NCBI GenBank assembly: GCA_034933305.1
Contig: JAYFNU010000026.1
Coordinates: forward strand, 1 to 64,000
From: JAYFNU01 sp034933305
GTDB taxonomy: Bacteria > Bacillota > Clostridia > Oscillospirales > Ruminococcaceae
Direction: 5' to 3'
DNA: 64,000 bases
Position numbers and translations under genes: made by a program. Positions 31,518 to 40,885 of this stretch are shown piece by piece. Under the pieces are notes generated by a model that searched no databases, had not been told where the DNA came from, and worked only from the letters and a program-made list of their open reading frames with translations. How positions within the stretch are numbered: position 1 is the stretch's first letter; every line of letters starts with the position of its first letter.

Positions 31518-33476
31518 ATGGACCGCTTCATCCTGCATTCGCCGTACAAGCCGACGGGCGACCAGCCCCAGGCGATCGAAAAGCTCACCGAAGGGCTGCT
31601 GAAGGGCTACAGGGAGCAGACGCTGCTGGGCGTGACCGGCTCCGGCAAGACGTTTACCATGGCGAACATCATCGCGAACGTCAACCGGCCGACGCTGGTG
31701 CTCGCGCACAACAAGACGCTTGCGGCGCAGCTGTGCTCCGAGTTCAAGGAGTTTTTTCCCGAGAACGCCGTCGAGTATTTTGTGAGCTACTACGATTATT
31801 ATCAGCCGGAGGCGTATATCCCGAGCACCGACACCTATATCGAGAAGGACAGCGCCATCAACGACGAGATCGACAAGCTGCGCCATTCGGCCACGTCGTC
31901 GCTGTCGGAGCGGCGGGATGTCGTCATCGTCGCGTCGGTCTCCTGCATCTACACGCTCGGCAACCCGATCGACTACCGCAGCATGGTCATCTCGCTGCGG
32001 CCCGGCATGACCTGCAAGCGCGACGATCTGCTCCGGAGGCTCGTCGAGATCCAGTATGAGCGCAACGATCTCGGCTTTGAGCGCAACCGCTTTCGCGTGC
32101 GCGGCGACGTCGTCGAGGTCTTTCCCGTCTACAGCAACGACAGGGCCGTGCGCATCGAATTTTTCGGCGACACCATCGACCGCATCAGCGAGATCAACGT
32201 CGTGACGGGCGAGCGCATCAGCACGCTCGGCCACGTCGCGATCTACCCCGCGTCGCACTATATCGTCCCGCACGACATGATGATCGAGAAGCTCGGTGAG
32301 CTGCGCGCGGAGATGGATGAACAGGTGAAGTTCTTCCGCGCGCAGGGAAAGCTCATCGAGGCCCAGCGCATCGCCCAGCGCACGATGTACGACATCGAGA
32401 TGCTCTCGGAGATCGGCATGTGCAAGGGCATCGAGAACTATTCGCGCGTGCTGTCCGACCGCGCGCCCGGCAGCGAGCCCTACACGCTGCTCGACTATTT
32501 CCCCGACGATTTTCTCATGTTCGTCGACGAGAGCCACGTCATGCTCCCGCAGGTGCACGGCATGTACGGCGGCGACTACGCCCGCAAGAAAAATCTCGTC
32601 GATTTCGGCTTCCGCCTGCCGTCCGCCTATGACAACCGGCCGCTCAAATTCGATGAGTTCTACCGGAAGGTCAACCAGGTCATCTTCACGAGCGCGACGC
32701 CGGGCGAATTCGAACGGGGGCGCTCGGCGCAGATCGTCGAACAGATCATCCGCCCGACGGGGCTCGTGGATCCGCTTGTGAGCGTTCGGCCGACCGAGGG
32801 ACAGATCGACGATCTGCTTTCGGAGATCCACAAGCGCGTCGAGCGCAAGGAGCGCGTGCTCGTCACGACGCTCACCAAGCGCATGGCCGAGGATCTCACG
32901 GATTATCTCGAGGACCGCGGCGTCAAGGTGCGCTATATGCATTACGACGTCGACACGATGGAACGCATGGAGATCATCCGCGATCTTCGCCTCGGCGAAT
33001 TCGACGTGCTCGTGGGCATCAACCTGCTGCGCGAAGGGCTCGATCTGCCCGAGGTGTCGCTCGTCGCCATCCTCGACGCGGACAAGGAGGGCTTTCTCCG
33101 CAGCGACACGTCGCTCGTGCAGACCATCGGCCGCGCGGCGCGCAACGCCGGGGGCGAGGTCATCATGTACGCCGATACCGTCACGGGCTCCATGCAGCGC
33201 GCCATCGAGGAGACGGCGCGCCGCCGCGAGATCCAGACGCAGTATAACACCGAGCACGGCATCACGCCGAAGACCATCGTCAAGGAGATCCGCGACGTGC
33301 TCGAGATCTCCTCAAAGGAAAAGGCGAAGGTCGACGGCAAGGGCCTTACAAAGCGCGAGCGGCTCGAGCTGATCGAACGCCTGCGCAAAGAGATGAAGCA
33401 CGCGGCGCAGCTGCTGGAATTCGAATACGCCGCAGAGCTTCGCGACCGCATCGCAAAGCTCGAAAAAATGAGATAA
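31518..33476 (+). CDS. uvrB: Excinuclease ABC subunit B
   Basis: DNA helicase-like subunit that verifies lesions and loads UvrC. 652 residues. Walker A GVTGSGKT (about 38), YYDYYQPEAY beta-hairpin region, IYTLGNP, DEXX-type FVDESHVMLPQ, motif VI region (QTIGRAARN) and the C-terminal UvrC/UvrA-binding coiled coil ending IAKLEKM. The ATG at 31518 has AAAGGAG 6 bases upstream. 18 bp before uvrA, same operon, with a probable LexA box upstream. Confidence 0.97.
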   Translation: MDRFILHSPYKPTGDQPQAIEKLTEGLLKGYREQTLLGVTGSGKTFTMANIIANVNRPTLVLAHNKTLAAQLCSEFKEFFPENAVEYFVSYYDYYQPEAYIPSTDTYIEKDSAINDEIDKLRHSATSSLSERRDVVIVASVSCIYTLGNPIDYRSMVISLRPGMTCKRDDLLRRLVEIQYERNDLGFERNRFRVRGDVVEVFPVYSNDRAVRIEFFGDTIDRISEINVVTGERISTLGHVAIYPASHYIVPHDMMIEKLGELRAEMDEQVKFFRAQGKLIEAQRIAQRTMYDIEMLSEIGMCKGIENYSRVLSDRAPGSEPYTLLDYFPDDFLMFVDESHVMLPQVHGMYGGDYARKKNLVDFGFRLPSAYDNRPLKFDEFYRKVNQVIFTSATPGEFERGRSAQIVEQIIRPTGLVDPLVSVRPTEGQIDDLLSEIHKRVERKERVLVTTLTKRMAEDLTDYLEDRGVKVRYMHYDVDTMERMEIIRDLRLGEFDVLVGINLLREGLDLPEVSLVAILDADKEGFLRSDTSLVQTIGRAARNAGGEVIMYADTVTGSMQRAIEETARRREIQTQYNTEHGITPKTIVKEIRDVLEISSKEKAKVDGKGLTKRERLELIERLRKEMKHAAQLLEFEYAAELRDRIAKLEKMR

Positions 33477-33494
33477 CAGACGGGGAAGAGAAAC

Positions 33495-36317
33495 ATGGCT
33501 AAGGATAAGATCGTCATCCGGGGCGCGCGCGTCCACAATTTGAAGAATATCGACCTCGAGATCCCGCGTGACAAGCTGATCGTCTTTACAGGGCTTTCCG
33601 GCTCGGGAAAATCATCGCTCGCGTTCGACACGATCTATGCCGACGGGCAGCGGCGCTATATCGAGAGCCTGTCGTCCTACGCGCGGCAGTTCCTCGGTCA
33701 GATGGAGAAGCCGGACGTCGATTCCATCGAGGGCCTGTCGCCCGCCATCTCCATCGACCAGAAAACGACGTCGAAAAACCCCCGTTCGACCGTCGGCACC
33801 GTCACGGAGATCTACGATTATCTGCGCCTGCTGTATGCCCGCATCGGCATACCGCATTGCCCCGTCTGCGGCCGGGAGATCCGCCAGCAGACGGTCGACC
33901 AGATGGTCGACGCCGTGCTGAAGCTGCCCGCCGGCGCGAAGTTTCAGATCCTCGCGCCCGTCGTGCGCGGGCGAAAGGGCGAGCACACGAAGGAATTCGA
34001 GGCGGCCGCCAAGAGCGGCTTTGTGCGCGCGCGCGTCGACGGCGACATTTACGATCTCGCCGAGGAGATCAGGCTCGACAAAAACAAGAAGCACAATATC
34101 GAGATCGTCGTCGACCGCCTTGTCATGGGGCCGGATATCACGGGCCGCCTGAGCGATTCCGTCGAGACGGCCGTCGCGCTTTCGGGCGGTCTCGTCATCG
34201 TCGACGTCATCGACGGCGAGGAGATGATGTTCTCCCAGAGCTATGCCTGTCCGGAGCATGGCGTCAGCGTCGAGGAGCTGACGCCCCGCATGTTCTCCTT
34301 CAACAATCCCTTCGGCGCGTGCGAAAAGTGCACGGGCCTCGGGACCTATCTGAAGGTGGATCCCGACCTTGTCATCCAGAACCGGAATCTGACCATCCGC
34401 GAGGGCGCGGTGAGCGCGTCCGGGTGGAGCTATTACGACGGCAGCATCGCCGCGATGTATTACGAGGCGCTTTCGAAGAAGTACGGCTTCTCGCTCGATG
34501 TGCCCGTCAAAAAGCTCCCGCAGGAGGCGGTCGACCGCATCCTGTACGGGACGAACGGCGAGATGCTCGATCTCAGGCGGGACAACGAATTCGGCTCGGC
34601 GAGCTATCGCGGGGCCTTCGAGGGCGTCGTCAACAATCTCGAGCGGCGCTTCCGCGAGACGAACAGCGAGTGGGCGCGCGACGAGATCCAGAGCTATATG
34701 AGCGAGATCGACTGCCCCGAGTGTCACGGCCAGCGCCTCAAGCCGACGTCGCTCGCCGTCACCGTCGGCGGGAAGAACATCATGGAGCTGTCCGCGATGC
34801 CGGTGAACGATCTGCTCGGCTTCTTCGACGAGGTCCGCCTGACCGACCGCGAGATGCTCATCGGCGAGCGCGTCATCAAGGAGATCCGCGCGCGGCTCGG
34901 CTTCCTCAAAAACGTCGGGCTCGAGTATCTCTCGCTCTCCCGGGCGGCGGCGACGCTGTCGGGCGGCGAGAGCCAGCGCATCCGGCTTGCGACGCAGATC
35001 GGCTCGTCGCTCATGGGCGTGCTGTATATCCTCGACGAGCCGAGCATCGGCCTGCACCAGCGGGACAATGCGAAGCTCATCGCCACGCTGCGGAACCTGC
35101 GCGACATGGGCAACACGCTCATCGTCGTCGAGCACGACGAGGACACCATGCGCGCGGCGGACTATATCGTCGATGTCGGCCCCGGCGCGGGCGTCAACGG
35201 CGGCGAGATCGTCTGCGCCGGTACGATCGACGACATCATCGCCTGCGACCGCTCGCTGACGGGGCAGTATCTCTCGGGAAAGAAAACGATCAAGGTGCCG
35301 AAAGAGCGCCGCGCGGGCAACGGACACGACCTGATCGTGCGCGGCGCCGCGCAGAACAATCTCAAGAAGATCGACGTGCGGTTCCCGCTCGGGACCTTCA
35401 CCTGCGTCACCGGCGTCTCCGGCTCGGGCAAATCATCGCTCGTCAACGACATCCTTTATAAAAAGCTCAGCGCCGATCTCAACGGCGCGAAATCCCGCCC
35501 CGGCGCGTTCGACAGCATCGAGGGCATGGAGTATCTCGACAAGGTCATCGGCATCGACCAGTCGCCCATCGGGCGCACGCCGCGCTCCAATCCGGCGACC
35601 TATATCGGACTGTTCACCATGATCCGCGACGTCTTCGCGCAGACCAACGAAGCGAAGATCCGCGGCTTCGGGCCGGGCCGCTTTACCTTCAACATCAAGG
35701 GCGGGCGCTGCGAGGCCTGCCAGGGCGACGGCATCATCAAGATCGAGATGCACTTTCTGCCCGACATTTACGTCCCGTGCGAGGTGTGCAAGGGCCGCCG
35801 GTACAACCGCGAGACGCTCGAGGTCAAATTCAAGGGCAAGAGCATCTATGACGTGCTCGAGATGACCGTGGAGGAGGCGCTTCCGTTTTTTGAGAATTTC
35901 CCGGCGATCCACAGGAAGATCAAGACGCTGTACGATGTCGGCCTGAGTTACATCAAGCTCGGCCAGTCGTCGACGACGCTGTCGGGAGGGGAAGCGCAGC
36001 GCGTCAAGCTCGCCGCCGAGCTGTCGAAGCGCGGAACGGGGAAGACGGTCTATATCCTCGACGAGCCGACGACTGGCCTGCACACGGCCGACGTGCACCG
36101 CCTCATCAAGGTGCTCCAGAAGCTCGTCGACGCGGGCAACACCGTCCTCGTCATCGAGCACAATCTCGACATCATCAAAACGGCCGACTATCTCATCGAC
36201 CTCGGGCCGGAGGGCGGCGACCGGGGCGGCTATATCGTGGCGGAGGGAACGCCGGAGCAGGTGGCGGCGAATCCGCGCTCCTACACGGGGCAGTATCTGA
36301 AGCCGCTGCTCGGCTGA
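33495..36317 (+). CDS. uvrA: Excinuclease ABC subunit A
   Basis: Damage-recognition ATPase of nucleotide excision repair. 940 residues. Two ABC modules: Walker A GLSGSGKS (about 33) and GVSGSGKS (about 640); signatures LSGGESQRIRLA and LSGGEAQRVKLA; Walker B LDEPSIGLHQRD and LDEPTTGLHTAD. Zinc modules CPVC (about 122), CPEHG...CEKC (about 250-280) and CEAC...CEVC (about 735-760). Complete and unremarkable; follows uvrB closely. Confidence 0.98.
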   Translation: MAKDKIVIRGARVHNLKNIDLEIPRDKLIVFTGLSGSGKSSLAFDTIYADGQRRYIESLSSYARQFLGQMEKPDVDSIEGLSPAISIDQKTTSKNPRSTVGTVTEIYDYLRLLYARIGIPHCPVCGREIRQQTVDQMVDAVLKLPAGAKFQILAPVVRGRKGEHTKEFEAAAKSGFVRARVDGDIYDLAEEIRLDKNKKHNIEIVVDRLVMGPDITGRLSDSVETAVALSGGLVIVDVIDGEEMMFSQSYACPEHGVSVEELTPRMFSFNNPFGACEKCTGLGTYLKVDPDLVIQNRNLTIREGAVSASGWSYYDGSIAAMYYEALSKKYGFSLDVPVKKLPQEAVDRILYGTNGEMLDLRRDNEFGSASYRGAFEGVVNNLERRFRETNSEWARDEIQSYMSEIDCPECHGQRLKPTSLAVTVGGKNIMELSAMPVNDLLGFFDEVRLTDREMLIGERVIKEIRARLGFLKNVGLEYLSLSRAAATLSGGESQRIRLATQIGSSLMGVLYILDEPSIGLHQRDNAKLIATLRNLRDMGNTLIVVEHDEDTMRAADYIVDVGPGAGVNGGEIVCAGTIDDIIACDRSLTGQYLSGKKTIKVPKERRAGNGHDLIVRGAAQNNLKKIDVRFPLGTFTCVTGVSGSGKSSLVNDILYKKLSADLNGAKSRPGAFDSIEGMEYLDKVIGIDQSPIGRTPRSNPATYIGLFTMIRDVFAQTNEAKIRGFGPGRFTFNIKGGRCEACQGDGIIKIEMHFLPDIYVPCEVCKGRRYNRETLEVKFKGKSIYDVLEMTVEEALPFFENFPAIHRKIKTLYDVGLSYIKLGQSSTTLSGGEAQRVKLAAELSKRGTGKTVYILDEPTTGLHTADVHRLIKVLQKLVDAGNTVLVIEHNLDIIKTADYLIDLGPEGGDRGGYIVAEGTPEQVAANPRSYTGQYLKPLLG

Positions 36318-36345
36318 GCGCGCGCGGCGCCGGCTCGAATTGGCA

Positions 36346-36375
36346 TTGTACAAGCATGTCAAAAGATGATATAAT
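36346..36375 (+). promoter_or_regulatory. Probable promoter of the miaB-mutSL-hfq run
   Basis: TTGTAC (36346-36351), 18 bp, TATAAT (36370-36375). Confidence 0.55.
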
Positions 36376-36410
36376 CAAACCATAGAAATAAGGAATTGTT
36401 AGAAGCGGGG

Positions 36411-37814
36411 GTGTACGATACGGACGCGACAGATAAAAACACGCAGCCGGACGCCTCCGTTTTTTGTTCGCGGCTCAAAGAGCTGCATGCGGCGGGGAAA
36501 ACGCCGCTTTGTTATATCCGCACATTCGGCTGTCAGCAGAACGTCAGTGACAGCGAGCGCATGGCGGGACTGCTTGCGCGCTGCGGCTATGAGATGACGG
36601 ACAATTCGCGCCAGGCCGATCTCATCGTATTCAACACCTGCGCGGTCCGGGAGCACGCGGAGTTCCGCGTGTTCGGCAATGTCGGCGCGCTCAAAAAGCA
36701 GAAGGAGGACAACCCCTCGCTGCTCATCGCCGTCGGCGGATGCATGGTCGAACAGCCGCAGGTCGCGAAGAAGCTCGCGCAGACGTTCCCCTTTGTGGAC
36801 ATCATCTTCAACACCAACGAGCTGCAGCGCCTGCCGGAGCACATCGTGCGCCGCCTCGAGACGCGGCGCAGCGTAATGGCCGCGGACTGCGCGGATTATT
36901 CCATCCGGGAGGACGTGCCCGTGCTGCGCGACCGCAGCTACCGCGCTTTTGTGCCGGTGATGTACGGCTGCGACAATTTCTGCACCTACTGCGTCGTGCC
37001 GTTCGTGCGCGGGCGGGAGCGTTCGCGCGCGAGCGCCGACGTCGTGGAGGAATGCCGGCGGGCGGCCGGCGACGGCTTCCGGGAGATCATGCTGCTCGGG
37101 CAGAACGTCAATTCCTACGGGCGCAAGCTCGGGGAGGAGATCAATTTTTCCGAATTGCTGCGGCGCGTCGACGCCATCGAGGGCGATTTCAGGATACGGT
37201 TCATGACGTCGCATCCGAAGGACGCGACGCACGAGCTGTTCGACACCATTGCGGCCTGCGGCAAGCTCAGCCGCCATATCCACCTGCCCGTGCAGTCGGG
37301 CAGCGACGCGATCCTCAAAAAGATGAACCGGCGCTACACGGCGGAGGATTATCTCGCGCTCATCGATTACGCCAAAAAGACGATCCCCGGCGTGACGTTT
37401 TCAAGCGACATCATCGTCGGCTTCCCCGGCGAGACGGAGGCCGATTTCAGAGCGACGCAGGCGCTGGTCGACGCGGTCGGCTACCGCTCGCTGTTCACCT
37501 TCATCTTCTCGCCCCGCGCGGGCACGGCGGCCGCCGCCATGCCGGACAATACGTCGCACGAGACGAAGACGCGGCGCATCGCGGAGCTCATCGCCCAGCA
37601 GGACGCCATCTCGGCGCGCCAGGACGCGGCGCTCGTGGGCGGCACCCGCCGCGCGCTCGTCATCGCGCAGCTCTCGGAAAACGAATACGAGGCGCGGCTC
37701 GACGACAACTCGGCGGTCACCGTGGAGGGCCCGTGCACGGTCGACACGTACGCGGACATCGTCATCACGGCGGCGGAAAAGAAACGATTATACGGAAAGG
37801 CAATAAAGAAATGA
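36411..37814 (+). CDS. miaB: tRNA-2-methylthio-N6-isopentenyladenosine methylthiotransferase
   Basis: Radical SAM enzyme adding the 2-methylthio group to i6A37 of tRNAs. About 467 residues. The MTTase domain has Cys in RTFGCQQNVSDSE, FNTCAVREHAE and VGGCMVEQP. The radical SAM cluster motif is CDNFCTYC. HLPVQSGSD and a C-terminal TRAM domain follow. The start is uncertain: GTG 36411 or TTG 36396 are in frame, both with poor spacing to AAGGA at 36390-36394. Overlaps the next gene by 4 bases. MiaA, which makes its substrate, is encoded 5 kb downstream in the same gene run. Confidence 0.94.
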   Translation: MYDTDATDKNTQPDASVFCSRLKELHAAGKTPLCYIRTFGCQQNVSDSERMAGLLARCGYEMTDNSRQADLIVFNTCAVREHAEFRVFGNVGALKKQKEDNPSLLIAVGGCMVEQPQVAKKLAQTFPFVDIIFNTNELQRLPEHIVRRLETRRSVMAADCADYSIREDVPVLRDRSYRAFVPVMYGCDNFCTYCVVPFVRGRERSRASADVVEECRRAAGDGFREIMLLGQNVNSYGRKLGEEINFSELLRRVDAIEGDFRIRFMTSHPKDATHELFDTIAACGKLSRHIHLPVQSGSDAILKKMNRRYTAEDYLALIDYAKKTIPGVTFSSDIIVGFPGETEADFRATQALVDAVGYRSLFTFIFSPRAGTAAAAMPDNTSHETKTRRIAELIAQQDAISARQDAALVGGTRRALVIAQLSENEYEARLDDNSAVTVEGPCTVDTYADIVITAAEKKRLYGKAIKK

Positions 37815-38227
37815 TACAGAACGACGCGATCATCAATATGGCGAAGGCGCTCGCGCGCGCCATCCAGCTCGACAAGCGCTATCTCGCGCTCGACGCGGCG
37901 CGCACGGAAAACGACGGCAACGCTGCGCTGCAGGACGCCATCGGCCGCTTCAACCTCGCGAAGATGAACCTCAACAACGCGCTCAGCGCGCAGCCGGCGG
38001 ACGAGGACAAGATCAAGCAGTACAACACGGAGATGCAGCAGGCGTATGCCGACATCATGTCGATGGACGGCATGACGAAATACCAGCAGGCCAAGACGGA
38101 CGTCGAGTCCATGGTCACGTATATCAACGCCATCATCACGACCGCCGTCAACGGCGGCGATCCCGACACGGTCGAGCAGCCCGCGTCGTGCACCGGAAGC
38201 TGCGAGAGCTGCGGCGGCTGCCATTGA
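37811..38227 (+). CDS. YlbF/YmcA-family protein with Cys-rich tail
   Basis: 138 residues. Helical Com_YlbF domain (MIQNDAIINMAKALARAIQL, then RFNLAKMNLNNALSAQ), ending in CTGSCESCGGCH. It overlaps miaB by 4 bases and precedes mutS, the position of ymcA (ricA) in Bacillus subtilis, where YmcA, YlbF and YaaT form a [4Fe-4S]-binding complex affecting RNA processing and development. The tail with four Cys and a terminal His is a plausible cluster or metal site. Assignment as the YmcA counterpart is by position and family, not by search. Confidence 0.82.
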   Translation: MIQNDAIINMAKALARAIQLDKRYLALDAARTENDGNAALQDAIGRFNLAKMNLNNALSAQPADEDKIKQYNTEMQQAYADIMSMDGMTKYQQAKTDVESMVTYINAIITTAVNGGDPDTVEQPASCTGSCESCGGCH

Positions 38228-38275
38228 GGCACGGTTGAGCCGGACCGGAAAAGAAAGAGAAAAGGGTACGGAGCA

Positions 38276-40885
38276 ATGGCATTTCCTGCGAACACGGCAA
38301 AACTCTCCCCGATGATGAAACAGTACCTGGCGATAAAAGAGCAGCACATGGATGAGCTGCTCTTCTATCGCCTCGGCGATTTTTATGAGATGTTTTTCGA
38401 CGACGCGGTGACCGCGTCCCGCGAGCTGGAGCTCGTGCTGACGGGCCGCGACTGCGGACTGCCGGAACGCGCGCCCATGTGCGGCGTGCCCTTCCACAGC
38501 TACGAGGGCTATGTCGCGCGGCTCATTGCGAAGGGCTACAAGGTCGCCATCTGCGAGCAGATGGAGGATCCGGCGCTCGCCAAGGGCATCGTCGAGCGCA
38601 GCATCATCCGCATCGTGACCCCGGGCACCGTGACCGACAGCTGCATGCTCAGCGAGGGAAAGAACAATTACATCTGCTGTCTGTATCTCGGCAAAGACGG
38701 CTTCGGGGCGAGCTTTGCGGACATTTCGACGGGCGTCGCCTACGTCACCGAAACGGACGCGCGCTTTGCGGCGGCGGGCGACGAGCTCGCGCGCTTCGAG
38801 CCGAGCGAGATCCTCTGCAACGGCGCTGCGTTCGCGGACGAGACCTTCGCCGAACAGGTGCGCCGCAGCTTCGGCTACCGGCCGTTTCTGCTGTACGACG
38901 GCTATTTCGATCCAGACGCCGCGAAAAATTACATCGCGAAGCAGTTTGACGCCGACCAGACGCAGCCGCTGACGCAGTTCCGCCGCGGCTATGCGGCGCA
39001 GTCGCTCGGCGCGCTGCTCAAATACGTCGAGGAGACGCAGTTCCACGGCGCGGTGCGCCTCGTGGAGCTCAGAACCTACCGCTGTGTGCAGTATCTTTCC
39101 GTCGGCGCGGCTGCGCGCCGGAATCTCGAGCTGACGCAGACGCTGCGCGCGGGAGAACGGCGCGGCAGCCTGCTGTGGGTCATCGACCGCACGGTCACGG
39201 CGTCGGGAAAGCGCACGCTGCGCGCCATGCTCGAGAAGCCCCTCGTCGACGTCGCGGCCATCAACGAGCGCCTCGACGCGGTCGGGGAGCTGTACGGCGA
39301 CCCCATCGGCCTGTCGAAGCTGCGCGCCGCCCTCGACGGCATCTTCGATATCGAGCGGCTCATGACCCGCATCATTTACCGCAGCTGCACGCCGCGCGAC
39401 CTGCGCTCGTTTGCCGAGACGTGCCGCAAGATCGCGGCGCTCAAACAGACGGCGGCGGAGCTGAAGACGCCGCTGCTGGGCAGCCTGCGGGAGCAGCTGT
39501 GCGATTTGTCGGATCTCGAGCAGAAGATCGACGCCATGATCGCCGAGGATCCGCCCGCGCTGCTCAAGGACGGCGGCTATATCCGCTTCGGCTACGATCC
39601 GAACGTCGACGAACTGCGGTCCCTCGTCAGCAACAGCAAGGCATATATCGCGCGGCTGGAGGTCTCGCTGCGCGACAAGACCGGCATCAAAAACCTGCGC
39701 GTCGGCTACAACCGGGTGTTCGGGTATTACATAGAGGTGTCCAAAAACAGCGCCGACAGCGTCCCGGAGAGCTTCATCCGCAAACAGACGCTCGCGAACG
39801 GCGAGCGCTACATCAACGAGGAGCTCAAGGAGCTCGAGACGAAGATCCTCAGCGCCGGCGAGCGGCTCAACATGCTCGAGCGGCAGCTCTACGAGGAACT
39901 GCTGCATTTTCTCGAGCTGTCCGTCAAGCGCGTGCAGCAGACGGCGGCGGCCGTCGGGTATATCGACGCCCTCGGCGCCTATGCGGCGCTCGCGCGCGAG
40001 AACAATTACTGCCGCCCGCGCGTCGATGACAGCGGCGAGATCGTCATCCGCAACGGGCGGCACCCCGTCGTCGAAAAGGTCATCGACGGAGAGCTGTATG
40101 TGCCGAACGACACGCTGCTCGACAGGGGCGACAACCTTGTGAATCTCATCACCGGCCCCAACATGGCCGGAAAATCGACCTATATGCGCGCGACGGCCCT
40201 CATCGTGCTGCTCGCGCAGATGGGCAGCTTTGTGCCCGCGGCGGACGCGAAGATCGGTGTCGTCGACGCCATCTATACGCGCGTTGGCGCGTCCGACGAC
40301 CTGTTCGCGGGCGATTCGACGTTCATGGTCGAAATGAAGGAGGTCGCCGAGATCCTGCGCAGCGCGACGAAGCGCAGCCTCATCATTCTCGACGAGATCG
40401 GACGCGGCACGTCGACCTACGACGGCATGAGCATCGCGCGCGCCGTCGTGGAGGAGATCTGCCGCAAGGGCGGCATCGGCGCGAAGACGATGTTCGCGAC
40501 GCATTATCATGAGCTCACGGAGATGGACGGCGATTTCGCCAACATCAAGAATTACAATATCGCCGTAAAAAAGCGCGGCGACGACATCACGTTCCTGCGC
40601 CGCATCGTGCGCGGCCCCGCGGACGACAGCTACGGCATCGAAGTCGCAAAGCTCGCCGGCTTGCCGGAATCGGCGATCTCGCGGGCGAAGGAGGTCCTCG
40701 CTTCCATCGAAGCGCGCGCGGGCGAGCCGGTGCGCCGGCGGCAGCCCGAGCAGAAGACGGACGCGGCGGGGGAGATCCTGCGCGCGCTCGAGGGCCTGCA
40801 CATCGAGAGTCTGACGCCCATCGAGGCGATGTATACGCTCAACGATCTCAAAAAGCTCGCCGAAAAGCGGGAAGAGGAAGAGTAA
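38276..40885 (+). CDS. mutS: DNA mismatch repair protein MutS
   Basis: Mismatch-recognition ATPase. 869 residues. N-terminal mismatch-binding motif FYEMFFDDA (Phe-x-Glu wedge), connector and lever domains, then ATPase with Walker A GPNMAGKST (about 627), SRRS-like DLFAGDSTFMVEM, Walker B LIILDEIGRGTSTYDG and ATHYHELTE. C-terminal helix-turn-helix region is present. Directly followed by mutL with no gap. Confidence 0.98.
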   Translation: MAFPANTAKLSPMMKQYLAIKEQHMDELLFYRLGDFYEMFFDDAVTASRELELVLTGRDCGLPERAPMCGVPFHSYEGYVARLIAKGYKVAICEQMEDPALAKGIVERSIIRIVTPGTVTDSCMLSEGKNNYICCLYLGKDGFGASFADISTGVAYVTETDARFAAAGDELARFEPSEILCNGAAFADETFAEQVRRSFGYRPFLLYDGYFDPDAAKNYIAKQFDADQTQPLTQFRRGYAAQSLGALLKYVEETQFHGAVRLVELRTYRCVQYLSVGAAARRNLELTQTLRAGERRGSLLWVIDRTVTASGKRTLRAMLEKPLVDVAAINERLDAVGELYGDPIGLSKLRAALDGIFDIERLMTRIIYRSCTPRDLRSFAETCRKIAALKQTAAELKTPLLGSLREQLCDLSDLEQKIDAMIAEDPPALLKDGGYIRFGYDPNVDELRSLVSNSKAYIARLEVSLRDKTGIKNLRVGYNRVFGYYIEVSKNSADSVPESFIRKQTLANGERYINEELKELETKILSAGERLNMLERQLYEELLHFLELSVKRVQQTAAAVGYIDALGAYAALARENNYCRPRVDDSGEIVIRNGRHPVVEKVIDGELYVPNDTLLDRGDNLVNLITGPNMAGKSTYMRATALIVLLAQMGSFVPAADAKIGVVDAIYTRVGASDDLFAGDSTFMVEMKEVAEILRSATKRSLIILDEIGRGTSTYDGMSIARAVVEEICRKGGIGAKTMFATHYHELTEMDGDFANIKNYNIAVKKRGDDITFLRRIVRGPADDSYGIEVAKLAGLPESAISRAKEVLASIEARAGEPVRRRQPEQKTDAAGEILRALEGLHIESLTPIEAMYTLNDLKKLAEKREEEE